Shown piece by piece: positions 9,261-18,336 of a stretch of DNA of 64,000 nt. Every line of letters starts with the position of its first letter. Position 1 is the stretch's first letter. Below the pieces are notes generated by a model. It saw only the letters and a list, made by a program, of their open reading frames with translations. It had not been told where the DNA came from and ran no database searches. The position numbers and the translations under genes are program-made. The stretch spans positions 1,550,001 to 1,614,000 of the forward strand of contig NZ_CP016895.1 of the NCBI RefSeq assembly GCF_001704115.1, in the 5' to 3' direction. Origin of the DNA: Acinetobacter larvae (GTDB lineage: Bacteria; Pseudomonadota; Gammaproteobacteria; Pseudomonadales; Moraxellaceae).

Positions 9261-10996
9261 AAAAATTTATAGGACTATTAGCAGATGATGCTGCACAATT
9301 TCGTCGCTATGTTGCTTTATGTGTGGCGTATGCGGTGTTGTGTGGTCTGATGATGGGCTTGAGTTTGTGGCTATTGTTACAGCTTTTGCATGGTGGGCAG
9401 ATCAATCTGCTGTTATGGCTTGTTGTGCTGATTCTTGCGGTTGCACTGTGTTGGTATTGGCGCGCACAGGTAGAGCAAGCCGGTATTGCGGTTGGGGTAA
9501 AGCTTTTGCAAGGTCTGCGGCAGCGTCTTGGACAGCACGTTGCGACGTTGCCAGTGGGTTGGTTTAATCAACACAATAATACGCAGTTTAGTCATATCGT
9601 GAATCATGGGGTGATGGTAATAGCACAACTGCCAGCACATGTTTTTACCCCAGTGTTGGTCGCTATGGTAATCGCAGTCATGATGATGTTGGCGCTGTTT
9701 TGCATAAATCCGATCTTAGGGGCAATTGCCCTATGTGGCTTAGCCATTTTAGTCCTGATGTTTAAAGTAAGTGCTTATCTTTCTGCACAAGCAGATGCAG
9801 CATTCCAACAACGTTTTGCCGCTGCCAGTCAACGGATCGTGGAATTTGCTCAGGCACAATCGGTATTACGGGCATTTAATGCTGAAGGACAAAGTACACG
9901 CCTGCTGCAACAAGCAGTAGATCAACAGCATCAATCGGGTTTTAAACTGATTTTACTATCCTCCTGTGCTGCGCTATGTAATGCGTGGGTCGTACAGTCG
10001 CTTTTTGCCGTACTATTTCTTGTGACCTTGCAGGGTTTAAGTTTGTTCTCTGCAGCAGCTATTCCATTGGCGGATTTATGGCTGACCTTGGCGGCTATCT
10101 TGGTGATTTTTCGTTTTATTGAGCCGTTGTTGGAATTGGCTGGATACAGTGAGGTGATCCGCAGTGCTACTGAGCAGATACAACAGCTTGAACAGATTTT
10201 TGCAGCCCAAGCTTTAACGGAGGCATCACAGCCACAAGTCTTGTTAGACCACAGCATTACGATTGAACAGTTATCTTTTCGCTATCACGATCAACAACCT
10301 GCTGTACTGCAAGACATTCACCTATATTTGCCGGCAGGAAGTATGACCGCACTGATCGGGACATCGGGTTCGGGTAAAAGTACTTTGGCACGGTTAATTG
10401 CACGATTTTTTGATCCACAAGCTGGCAAGATTATGATTGGCGGGGTGGATGTGCGTAGCATGCCAACGGCTCAACTTGCTGCACAAATCAGTCAGATTTT
10501 CCAAGATAATTATCTCTTTGCAGGCAGTATTGCCGACAATATTGGCATTGCCAAAGCCCATGCCAGCGATGCAGAGATTATCGCGATGGCACATCAAGTC
10601 GGACTACAACCCTTATTGCACAGGCTACCGGAAGGCATACATAGTTTGGTGGGCGAAGGTGGGGCGCGTTTATCAGGAGGGGAGCGACAACGTATCGCTA
10701 TTGCGCGGGCATTGATGAAGGATGCTGCAATTTTACTGGTCGATGAAGCAACCGCTGCCTTAGATGCCGAAAACCAAGCATTGATTAGCAATTTATTGTT
10801 GCAACTCAAAGGTCAACGCACCATTTTAGTGATCGCACACCAACTGGCGACCATTACGGATGCCGATCAGATTGTCGTGCTGGAGCAGGGTCGGGTTGTT
10901 GAGCAAGGTGCGCCTGAGCAACTGCTTGCACAGCAAGGGCACTATGCTGAATTTTTACAGCAACAACAACGGGTCAAGGGCTGGCATATCGAATGA
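9254..10996 (+). CDS. ABC half-transporter (membrane + ATPase), YbtQ/IrtB type
   Basis: The 580-residue partner of the upstream half-transporter. It has about six membrane helices in residues 15-305, Walker A GTSGSGKST (from about residue 369), signature LSGGERQRIAIARAL and Walker B ILLVDEATAALD. All key ATPase motifs are intact in both halves, so this should be a functional heterodimer with two competent sites. The start overlaps the previous stop (ATG at 9254 inside its last codons), and its own end overlaps the first FecCD permease by 4 bases, indicating one transcript. Inner-membrane location. Confidence 0.85.
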   Translation: MLKKFIGLLADDAAQFRRYVALCVAYAVLCGLMMGLSLWLLLQLLHGGQINLLLWLVVLILAVALCWYWRAQVEQAGIAVGVKLLQGLRQRLGQHVATLPVGWFNQHNNTQFSHIVNHGVMVIAQLPAHVFTPVLVAMVIAVMMMLALFCINPILGAIALCGLAILVLMFKVSAYLSAQADAAFQQRFAAASQRIVEFAQAQSVLRAFNAEGQSTRLLQQAVDQQHQSGFKLILLSSCAALCNAWVVQSLFAVLFLVTLQGLSLFSAAAIPLADLWLTLAAILVIFRFIEPLLELAGYSEVIRSATEQIQQLEQIFAAQALTEASQPQVLLDHSITIEQLSFRYHDQQPAVLQDIHLYLPAGSMTALIGTSGSGKSTLARLIARFFDPQAGKIMIGGVDVRSMPTAQLAAQISQIFQDNYLFAGSIADNIGIAKAHASDAEIIAMAHQVGLQPLLHRLPEGIHSLVGEGGARLSGGERQRIAIARALMKDAAILLVDEATAALDAENQALISNLLLQLKGQRTILVIAHQLATITDADQIVVLEQGRVVEQGAPEQLLAQQGHYAEFLQQQQRVKGWHIE

Positions 10997-11967
10997 ATCA
11001 ACAGCTAAAAGTGGGCAGTTCTCGGCTGCCCCTAGGATTAGTGTGCCTTTTTTTCGGTCTCTGTGTCCTATCTTTGGGAATTGGGTCACAACCTTTATGG
11101 CAAAACACTGGGTTCAACACAGAACAGTTTTGGCTGACTATTACTGCCAGTCGCGTGCCCCGTTTACTGGCGTTGATCCTAACTGGTGTGGGCTTGTCGG
11201 TATGCGGTGTAATTTTACAGCATATTGTACGCAATAAATTTGTAGAGCCCGCAACATCTGGTGGTTTAGATGCGGCGAAATTAGGGATTTTAGTGGCCAT
11301 TGGCACTCTGCCACATGCTACGCATATGTTGCGGATGTTGAGTGCAATATTGTTTTGCTTTTTGGCAAGCTTAATTTATATCGCCATTATTCGTCGGATT
11401 CGCTTGAGTCAGCAAGTCTTGGTGCCTGTCATCGGCTTGATGTATGGCAGTGTTTTAAGTGCGATTGCAGAGTTTTATGCCTATCAGCAGCAAATTTTAC
11501 AAAGCATGCAAACGTGGTTAATGGGAGATTTTTCACGGATCGTACAAGGTCATTATGAAATGATCTATGTAATTCTACCGATTGTGATACTGACCTATGT
11601 CTATGCGCAGCGCTTTACCATTGTGGCTATGGGGGACGCAATGAGCCGAAGTCTCGGCATTCATTATGCTGCAATTGCTGCTTTGGGGCTGGTCTTGGTT
11701 GCTGTAACGGTTGGCGCCACGGTCATTACCGTGGGGGCAATTCCTTTTATTGGCTTAGTTGTGCCCAATTTAGTGGCTTTGCGCTATGGCGATCATCTTA
11801 AAACAACCTTGCCCATCATTGCATTGAGTGGCGCAAGTTTATTGATCAGTTGTGATATTGCGAGTCGCTTAATACTGTATCCCTACGAAGTTCCGATTGG
11901 TTTAACCGCGGGTATCTTGGGCGGGATTATTTTCTTGTTGTTTATTTTACGTGGGGCACAACGATGA
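10993..11967 (+). CDS. FecCD-family iron-siderophore permease subunit (FatD/VctD/CeuB type)
   Basis: A 324-residue multi-spanning protein of the BtuC/FecCD family, which forms the inner-membrane channel of ferric-siderophore ABC importers. Typical segments are VPRLLALILTGVGLSVCGVILQHIVRNKFVEPATSG near residues 50-90 and the GAIPFIGLVVPNLVALRYGD coupling region near residue 250. It overlaps both neighbours by 4 bases. With the following permease it should form a heterodimer, the arrangement of FatDC, VctDG and CeuBC catechol-type systems. Confidence 0.9.
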   Translation: MNQQLKVGSSRLPLGLVCLFFGLCVLSLGIGSQPLWQNTGFNTEQFWLTITASRVPRLLALILTGVGLSVCGVILQHIVRNKFVEPATSGGLDAAKLGILVAIGTLPHATHMLRMLSAILFCFLASLIYIAIIRRIRLSQQVLVPVIGLMYGSVLSAIAEFYAYQQQILQSMQTWLMGDFSRIVQGHYEMIYVILPIVILTYVYAQRFTIVAMGDAMSRSLGIHYAAIAALGLVLVAVTVGATVITVGAIPFIGLVVPNLVALRYGDHLKTTLPIIALSGASLLISCDIASRLILYPYEVPIGLTAGILGGIIFLLFILRGAQR

Positions 11968-12911
11968 ATCGACGTTTGTTGCTGCTCTGCATATTGCTAT
12001 TACTGCTTTGCATAGGCTTTGTGTTCTATGGTGCTGAAGGGGATTGGCATTACATCCTGAGCAAGCGCTTCTTAAGGCTTGGTGCTATAGCCGTTGCAGC
12101 CTGTTGTGTGGCGTGTTCTGCCATTATTTTTCAAAGTCTGGTTGGACATCGTATTTTGACACCTGCGGTGATGGGCTATGAGGCGGTGTATCTGTTATGG
12201 CAATCGCTGTTGTTATATGTCTTGGGCAGCGCTGGACTGACGCTATTGGGCAGTCTTGGACAGTTTGTGCTGGGGGCGCTGTTGATGTTGCTGTATTCCT
12301 TGCTCTTGCAGCGAACAGTATTGGCACGTGCGCAAACAGACGTATATCAGCTGTTATTGCTGGGACTGGTCTTGAGCATGGTTATGCTGACGATTAGCCA
12401 ATTTATTCAACTGAAAATCAGCCCTGGTGAATTTACCGTATTTCAGGGTTTGAGTTATGCCTCTTTTAACCGTGTCCGTCCCGATACGCTATTGATCTCT
12501 ACCACTGTTTTGCTGGTGATTTTATATTTTATTCGTTCCGGCTGTGCGGTTTTAGATGTGATGGCATTGGGGCGTGAGCAAGCTTTGTCTCTTGGGGTCA
12601 ATCATCAGGGTTATTTGCGTTTTTATATGGCTTTGCTTGCCGTTTTGGTAGCGATTTCGACCAGTCTGATTGGTCCTGTCGCATTTATGGGGATTTTTAT
12701 TGCCAATATCGCTTATGCCTTGGCACAGCGTCATCGTCATGCGCTGACCTTGGCTTTTGGCTGTGTGGTGGCCATGGTGATTTTCTTAACTGCACAACTT
12801 TTGGTTGAGCACCTTTTTAACTATAAAACCACGGTGAGTATTTTAATCAATTTACTCTGTGGCATTTATTTTCTGGGTTTGATGCTGTACCGACGTGGGA
12901 GTATCACATGA
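11964..12911 (+). CDS. FecCD-family iron-siderophore permease subunit (FatC/CeuC type)
   Basis: A 315-residue second permease with about nine hydrophobic segments. FecCD hallmarks include LRLGAIAVAACCVACSAIIFQSLVGHRILTP near the N-terminus and SLIGPVAFMGIFIANIAYALA near residue 235, the conserved GPVxFxGLxxPHxA coupling loop in a variant form. Four-base overlaps at both ends tie it to the permease before and the ATPase after. Expected partner of the upstream permease in the inner membrane. Confidence 0.9.
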   Translation: MNRRLLLLCILLLLLCIGFVFYGAEGDWHYILSKRFLRLGAIAVAACCVACSAIIFQSLVGHRILTPAVMGYEAVYLLWQSLLLYVLGSAGLTLLGSLGQFVLGALLMLLYSLLLQRTVLARAQTDVYQLLLLGLVLSMVMLTISQFIQLKISPGEFTVFQGLSYASFNRVRPDTLLISTTVLLVILYFIRSGCAVLDVMALGREQALSLGVNHQGYLRFYMALLAVLVAISTSLIGPVAFMGIFIANIAYALAQRHRHALTLAFGCVVAMVIFLTAQLLVEHLFNYKTTVSILINLLCGIYFLGLMLYRRGSIT

Positions 12912-13678
12912 TTGAAGTACGAGATTTGGCATATCAATATGATCGCCAAAGCGTATTGCAAGATATCAATATCACCTTTGCTGCGCATGCATTGACTGCA
13001 TTGATTGGTCCCAATGGTGCGGGTAAATCGACCTTATTGATGCAACTCGCAGGTTTACAACAGCCGAGTCAAGGTCAGATTTTATTGAATCAGCAGGATA
13101 TTCGCCAGATCAAACTGGCAGATTATGCCAAGCAAGTTGCAACGCTCAGGCAGTTTCCGGGCTTTCATTTAAAGTTACAGGTACAAGAATTGGTGGCTTT
13201 TGGGCGTTTTCCCTATAGCAAAGGTCATTTAAATGCACAAGATCATCAAATCATTGCTGAGTCTTTACAGTTTCTGGGGTTGAGTGCTTTGGCCGAAAAG
13301 ACGCTAGATCAGTTAAGTGGTGGGCAAAGACAAATGGCTTTTCTGGCGCTGGTCATTGCCCAACAAACACCTGTGCTGTTACTAGATGAACCACTGAACA
13401 ATTTAGACATGAAACACGCGGTGCAATTGATGCGTGCACTGCGTCGGCTTTGTGATGAGCAAGGGCGTACGGTGATTTTAGTGATCCATGATATTAATTT
13501 TGCTGCCAGCTATGCCGATTATATCTTGGCATTGAAAGACGGCAGAATTCATTTTAGCGGCACGGTTGAAGAAACCGTGACCGAACAAAAACTCAGTGAC
13601 TTATACGACTTAACATTTTCCATTGTGCAAGATGCGCAGGGTAGGTTGTGTAATTACTTTAATCCTAGGGGAGAATAA
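12908..13678 (+). CDS. Iron-siderophore ABC transporter ATP-binding protein (FepC/CeuD type)
   Basis: A 256-residue soluble ATPase that powers the two FecCD permeases. It shows Walker A GPNGAGKST (about residues 34-42), a Q-loop region, signature LSGGQRQMAFLALVIAQ (about 135-151), Walker B VLLLDEPLNNLD and the switch histidine in VILVIHDINFA. The start overlaps the permease stop (ATGA), and only a few bases separate its end from the binding-protein gene. Family is certain; the specific substrate is not. Confidence 0.92.
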   Translation: MIEVRDLAYQYDRQSVLQDINITFAAHALTALIGPNGAGKSTLLMQLAGLQQPSQGQILLNQQDIRQIKLADYAKQVATLRQFPGFHLKLQVQELVAFGRFPYSKGHLNAQDHQIIAESLQFLGLSALAEKTLDQLSGGQRQMAFLALVIAQQTPVLLLDEPLNNLDMKHAVQLMRALRRLCDEQGRTVILVIHDINFAASYADYILALKDGRIHFSGTVEETVTEQKLSDLYDLTFSIVQDAQGRLCNYFNPRGE

Positions 13679-13681
13679 CCC

Positions 13682-14683
13682 ATGAGTTGGCAAAATATTG
13701 CTCGAATCACAGTATGCACATTGTTCAGTGCCTGCTTATTGAGCGCTTGTCAGAAGCAAACAGCTGACGCTGACAATACCGCGCATAAATCTGCACAAGG
13801 TTTGGCGAGTCCAATTGAAATTCAACACCAGATGGGTGTCACTCAGCTGACCACTCGTCCACAACGCGTTGCTGCATTAGATATGAATGAAGTTGATTTT
13901 CTAGATCAGCTGGAAGTGCCCATCGCCGGTATGGTGAAAGATTTTATTCCACACTTTTTAGAGAAGTATCAACATGATGCTACGGTACAAGATCTTGGTG
14001 CCATCGTGCAACCCAATATGGAACGTGTCCATGCATTACAGCCCGATTTAATTTTGATGACAGCCAATCAGGCGAATCATTATCAAGAGCTCAGTGAAAT
14101 TGCACCAACATTGTATTACGACGTCGATTATAGCAATAGCCAAGGTCAGCATTTTAATATTGTTAAGCAGCATCTACTTGATCTAGGCAAAATTTTTGAT
14201 AAGGAAGCATTGGCTCAGCAGAAAATTACTGCCTTAGAGCACAAGCTAAATACCGCCCAACAACAGCTTGCGAATCGTCCAGAAAAAGCATTGGTGGTGA
14301 TGCATAACAATGGGGCTTTTAGCGCTTTTGGACCACAATCGCGTTATGCCTTTGTTTTTGATCAACTCGGGGTGAAGTCAGCCAGTCAGGTTAATGCGTC
14401 TAGTGTTCATGGACAACCGATTAGCAGTGAATTTATTCAACATGCCGATCCAGATATTCTTTATATCATTGATCGCACTGCGGTGATGGAACATCGACCT
14501 GTTATTGCTGCAGATCAAGTGAGCAATCCATTGTTACGCCAAACCAAAGCATGGAAAAATGGTCGCGTTATTTTTGTCGATGCCGATGCTTGGTATGTGA
14601 CAGCAGCCAGCGTACGGTCACTGCATATCGTGATTGATGACGTACTCAAAGGCTATGCCACTCCCCAGCCCAGTACGTTCTAA
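13682..14683 (+). CDS. Siderophore-binding lipoprotein of an ABC importer (FatB/CeuE type)
   Basis: A 333-residue periplasmic binding protein anchored as a lipoprotein: the signal peptide ends in a lipobox LLSAC with Cys at about residue 23. The two-lobed TroA/FhuD-type domain follows; RPQRVAALDMNEVDFLDQLEVPIAGM and the ILMTANQANHYQELSEIAPT segment are characteristic of the FatB/CeuE/VctP group. It would hand the ferric siderophore to the FecCD permeases encoded just upstream. It is separated from the receptor gene by about 230 bases with no clear terminator. Confidence 0.9.
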   Translation: MSWQNIARITVCTLFSACLLSACQKQTADADNTAHKSAQGLASPIEIQHQMGVTQLTTRPQRVAALDMNEVDFLDQLEVPIAGMVKDFIPHFLEKYQHDATVQDLGAIVQPNMERVHALQPDLILMTANQANHYQELSEIAPTLYYDVDYSNSQGQHFNIVKQHLLDLGKIFDKEALAQQKITALEHKLNTAQQQLANRPEKALVVMHNNGAFSAFGPQSRYAFVFDQLGVKSASQVNASSVHGQPISSEFIQHADPDILYIIDRTAVMEHRPVIAADQVSNPLLRQTKAWKNGRVIFVDADAWYVTAASVRSLHIVIDDVLKGYATPQPSTF

Positions 14684-14911
14684 CACAGAGCCGCTGCAAA
14701 GCAGCTCATATCTATTATGTACGTCTATGCACGTTACATCATGCCACGTGTTAATCCCACGCGCTGAGCATCGTGCTTTAACACTGATTCATCGCCAGGT
14801 TTTTCTACCCAGCCAACAGCATTGATCCATGAACAGATCAAAGCCATGCAATTTTGAAAATATTGCGTGCTAGGGGTCGTTCGCTTTAAAAAACCTAAGG
14901 AAGTTCAATAT

Positions 14912-17095
14912 ATGAAACATCAAGCATCTCTCAAAACGCGCACTTGTAGATCAGCACAAGCGCCGATCGGTCGCTATTTTAAACTCAATCATATTGCTCA
15001 AGCACAAGTCCTATTGGGGTTGAGTCTTAGTTTAAGTCATGGTGTGCTGTTTGCCAGTACAGCTGTGACTGCTGAGGAAAATACGCTCCCAGTTATTACC
15101 CTAAAGGCGCAAGCCAATGACGTCACCGCCGCCTATGCGGGTGGGCAAGTTGCAAGTGGTGGTCGCGTTGGGCTGCTGGGTAATAAAACCATCATGGAAA
15201 CTCCCTTTAGTGTGGTGAGTTATACCGAGCAATTTATTGCAGATCGCCAAGCCAAAGATATTACCGAAGTGATTGCGGCAACAGACCCGACGGTATTTAG
15301 TAATGGCGTAACGGGTGCGTGGAGTGAAAATTATTCAATTCGTGGTTTTAATAGCAATACCAGTGACATGATGTATGCTGGCTTGGTCGGCATGGCACCG
15401 AATTATCGTAGTTCACCAGAAATGTTTGAACATATTGAAGTGATGAAAGGACCGACTGCATTGTTAAATGGTATGCCGCCAGGAGGTTCTGTCGGTGGTG
15501 CGATTAACCTGTTACCGAAACATGCAGGAGCAGATCCTTTAACACGCTTAACGCTCAATTATATGTCCAATGCACAATTTGGTGGACACCTTGATGTCGC
15601 ACGCCGTTTTGGTGAACAGCAGCAATTGGGTATTCGTTTCAATACTGCGTACCGTGATGGTGAGGGGGCGATTAAGAAACAAGATAAAAAAGTGCAGTTG
15701 GCATCTTTGGGGCTAGATTGGAAAACCGAGCAATTACGACTTTCTGCCGATTTATACACCACAGAAGATCATATAGATGGACCAACACGCGGCATTAATT
15801 TAGCAGCAGGTTTAGACATTCCCAAAGCACCGAAAGCCAATACTTTGCTCAATCCAGACTGGGGATTTGCCGAGTCAAAAGACCGCGGTTATGTACTGCG
15901 TGCTGAATATGATATTCGCAATGATCTACAGCTTTATGCGTCTTTTGGGCAGGCGAAATCTGAATATAAATATAACGGGACCATGCTGGCAACGCTGTTG
16001 GATGATCAAGGAAATTATAAGACCAGCATAGGGCAGCTTGCTTTTGACATTGATAAAAAATCTGCAGATGTTGGCTTAAAAGGTCAGTTCAATACTGGGG
16101 CAATTCAACATCAATGGGCTGTCAATGCAAGCTATCATAAACGCACGCAAGATGATTATGGACGCCGTACTGTACCGGGCGCCGATCATGTTACCAATAT
16201 TTATGATCCAAGCTGGGGGGACGCCGCAGAATTTATCACCCCGCATATCTCACATTCCGGTGCGCGGCTGAGCAGTTATGGTTTGGCCGATACTTTATCG
16301 TTGGCACAGCAGCGCATACAGTTGACCTTGGGCTTACGTCGCCAAGACGTTAAAACTTTGACTGGTAGTCAACAACATGCCATTACGCCTGCAGTTGCAC
16401 TCTTGCTAAAAGCAACTGATCAACTCTCTCTTTATGGAAATTATATCGAGGGTTTAAGTGAAGGTGGTCGCGCGCCGTGGGATGCAGAGAATGCCTTTGA
16501 AGAGTTTGAACCCTATAAAACCAAACAATATGAAATAGGGGCAAAACTTGATTTAGGACGTTTTAGCCATACACTCAGTGCTTTCCAAATTAAAAAGCCC
16601 AATGGTTATACCGACCCCTTCAGTAATATCTATTCTTTTGGCGGGGAGCAGCGTAACCGTGGAATCGAGTGGGGGTTCTTTGGCGAAGCGATGGATCATG
16701 TGCGTTTGATGGGAGGCGTTGCCTATGTCGAACCGAAGCTGACACGGACACAATCGGGCATAAACCAAGGAAAAATTGCGACTGGTGTTGCCAAGACTCA
16801 GGCGAAGCTTGCTGCTGAATGGGATCTGCCGATGTTACAAGGTGTGACTTTAATCGCCAATGCAACCGCAGTATCTAAGCAATATATTACTGCAGACAAT
16901 GAAATTTCTGTTGCTGGACGTACGCTGTATGATGTCGGTGCACGCTATAACACCATGCTTGCCAATCATCCATTGACCTTGCGCGGTACCCTGCACAATA
17001 TTACCAATAAGTCTTATTGGGGAATGCCGTTATTGTCTAACCTCGCACTTGGCGCACCACGTACCTTGATGTTATCGGCGAGCATAGATTTTTAA
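14912..17095 (+). CDS. TonB-dependent ferric-siderophore outer-membrane receptor
   Basis: A 727-residue receptor that brings the ferric siderophore across the outer membrane using TonB energy. I start at the ATG at 14912, which has AAGGAAG eight bases upstream, rather than the longer frame from 14867. An extended signal peptide is followed by a TonB-box-like LPVITLKAQ and the plug domain (IRGFNSN, then HIEVMKGPTALLNGMPPGGSVGG). The rest is a 22-strand barrel ending in a terminal Phe (SASIDF). There is no N-terminal signalling (STN) domain, so it does not talk to a FecR-type anti-sigma factor. Same operon logic as the upstream import genes. Confidence 0.92.
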   Translation: MKHQASLKTRTCRSAQAPIGRYFKLNHIAQAQVLLGLSLSLSHGVLFASTAVTAEENTLPVITLKAQANDVTAAYAGGQVASGGRVGLLGNKTIMETPFSVVSYTEQFIADRQAKDITEVIAATDPTVFSNGVTGAWSENYSIRGFNSNTSDMMYAGLVGMAPNYRSSPEMFEHIEVMKGPTALLNGMPPGGSVGGAINLLPKHAGADPLTRLTLNYMSNAQFGGHLDVARRFGEQQQLGIRFNTAYRDGEGAIKKQDKKVQLASLGLDWKTEQLRLSADLYTTEDHIDGPTRGINLAAGLDIPKAPKANTLLNPDWGFAESKDRGYVLRAEYDIRNDLQLYASFGQAKSEYKYNGTMLATLLDDQGNYKTSIGQLAFDIDKKSADVGLKGQFNTGAIQHQWAVNASYHKRTQDDYGRRTVPGADHVTNIYDPSWGDAAEFITPHISHSGARLSSYGLADTLSLAQQRIQLTLGLRRQDVKTLTGSQQHAITPAVALLLKATDQLSLYGNYIEGLSEGGRAPWDAENAFEEFEPYKTKQYEIGAKLDLGRFSHTLSAFQIKKPNGYTDPFSNIYSFGGEQRNRGIEWGFFGEAMDHVRLMGGVAYVEPKLTRTQSGINQGKIATGVAKTQAKLAAEWDLPMLQGVTLIANATAVSKQYITADNEISVAGRTLYDVGARYNTMLANHPLTLRGTLHNITNKSYWGMPLLSNLALGAPRTLMLSASIDF

Positions 17096-17267
17096 CCTGC
17101 TTTGATTGGTCGCTCAATGTCATGATCAGACATCGCCGAGTCAAGCTTTGGCTCTGGAGAATGAGACCTCAATTCGCAGTAAAAGATGATCACGGTGGTG
17201 TGGTGGTGTTTTACTGCTCTTGAGCTTATTTAGGGTGGAACTTGTTTAGGGCGGGACATACTTAATA

Positions 17268-17303
17268 AAAAAGCCAATTGGTTTTTATCACGATTGGCTT
17301 TTT
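17268..17303. terminator. Bidirectional terminator between receptor and monooxygenase-fold gene
   Basis: Perfect 11-bp stem AAAAAGCCAAT / ATTGGCTTTTT (17268-17278 and 17293-17303) with a 14-base loop. A-run on the left and T-run on the right allow it to work in both directions, ending the siderophore operon and the convergent minus-strand gene. Confidence 0.8.
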
Positions 17304-17610
17304 ACAACGAGGGCTTAAGAAGCTCAGTATAACTCTGCATATGTGTGAACTTTGCATCATCTCGGGTAAATTGGTCGATTTGCGCTACCAGTCTTTGAAA
17401 GTGTTCTGATGCCACATGCGCATCGAGTGCGGCACGATCTTGCCATTCCTCTATAAAAACAAAATGTCCCTGATCACGTAAATCATGATAAAGATCATAG
17501 GCGATACATCCTGCCTCTAATTTGGTTTGTCTGACCAATTCATCATAAAGTGGTAAAACCTGTTGAATTTTATCGGGTGCAATAAAATCTTCAGCAATGA
17601 GTTTGAGCAT
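17302..17610 (-). CDS. Antibiotic biosynthesis monooxygenase (ABM) fold protein, YgiN-like
   Basis: A 102-residue single-domain protein of the dimeric alpha/beta-barrel ABM family. Characteristic segments are LVRQTKLEAGCIAYDLYHD (about residues 27-45) and FVFIEEWQDRAALDAHVASEHF (about 51-72), which match the YgiN/quinol-monooxygenase pattern. It is divergent from a TetR-family gene at 17734, and palindromic sequence lies between them, so it may be under that regulator. Possible role in quinone or electrophile handling is inference. Confidence 0.85.
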   Translation of the reverse strand: MLKLIAEDFIAPDKIQQVLPLYDELVRQTKLEAGCIAYDLYHDLRDQGHFVFIEEWQDRAALDAHVASEHFQRLVAQIDQFTRDDAKFTHMQSYTELLKPSL

Positions 17611-17679
17611 ATCTCTTCAGCCTGATGAGTGAAAAAAGAGCATAAATACAAATGCATAATACAGCAAGTAAAAATTGGA

Positions 17680-17726
17680 ACTTGCATTTTGCAAGTATTA
17701 AATTAATATTGGGTAGGTCGGTCTAC
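17680..17726. promoter_or_regulatory. Operator candidates in the divergent ABM / TetR intergenic region
   Basis: Two elements lie here. ACTTGCA-TTT-TGCAAGT (17680-17696) is a perfect 7-base inverted repeat. GTAGGTCGGTCTAC (17713-17726) is an imperfect palindrome just before the TetR start. Both are where a TetR-family repressor would sit to control itself and the divergent gene. Confidence 0.4.
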
Positions 17727-17733
17727 TTATATT

Positions 17734-18336
17734 ATGGGTGTCATGAAAAATACCAGTACGCAGAAGCGCAATGCCAAGCAAAAGCTTTTGGATGCAGCAG
17801 CAAATTTATTTTATAACGATGGAATTCATCCTACCGGCATCAATACCATTACGGCGCAAGCGGGTGTGGCCAAAATGTCCTTATATAATAATTTCCCGAC
17901 CAAATCCGATTTGATAGCGGCTTATATCGAAGCCCGTCATCAACAATGGTTAGATTTATATGCTGCGCGTTTAGCCCAAGCAGAGCATGCTGTAGCGAAA
18001 GTTATTGCAGTATTTGAGGCTTATCAAGATCATGCAGAGGGTGATTATCTAAAAGGTTTTCGAGGCTGTGGTTTGCTCAATGCTGCGGCAGAATTTCCAG
18101 CCCATAGCCCTGAACGTCAGGCTGTTCGTCAGCATAAAGAACAGGTTGAACAGATTTTAAAGACACACTTAGCCGCGTTATATACAGATCAGAACCAATG
18201 TGCGCAACAAGCGCAGTTGCTGTCTTTTATTTTAGAGGGTGCGATTGCACGTGCGGGCTTAGAGGGGTGCAGCGATAAAATGCTTGCAGCCAAGCAAATG
18301 GTACAACAACAACTTGCTCAGGATTTCCCACATTGA
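17734..18336 (+). CDS. TetR-family transcriptional regulator
   Basis: A 200-residue regulator with the N-terminal helix-turn-helix GINTITAQAGVAKMSLYNNFPTKSDLIAAYIE (about residues 35-66) and a C-terminal helical ligand domain. A Cys in FRGCGLLNAA (near residue 111) and another near the C-terminus could sense electrophiles, but this is speculation. It overlaps the downstream EamA transporter gene (TGATG), so the two are translationally coupled. It probably controls that transporter and the divergent ABM gene. Confidence 0.88.
   Translation: MGVMKNTSTQKRNAKQKLLDAAANLFYNDGIHPTGINTITAQAGVAKMSLYNNFPTKSDLIAAYIEARHQQWLDLYAARLAQAEHAVAKVIAVFEAYQDHAEGDYLKGFRGCGLLNAAAEFPAHSPERQAVRQHKEQVEQILKTHLAALYTDQNQCAQQAQLLSFILEGAIARAGLEGCSDKMLAAKQMVQQQLAQDFPH

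Noticed and set aside
10860..11237. 125-codon plus-strand frame across the ABC/FecCD junction
   Set aside because: It overlaps two confidently identified genes in a different frame.
14634..14825. 63-codon frame between the binding-protein and receptor genes
   Set aside because: Half of it overlaps the binding-protein gene in another frame, there is no ribosome site and the composition is not protein-like.
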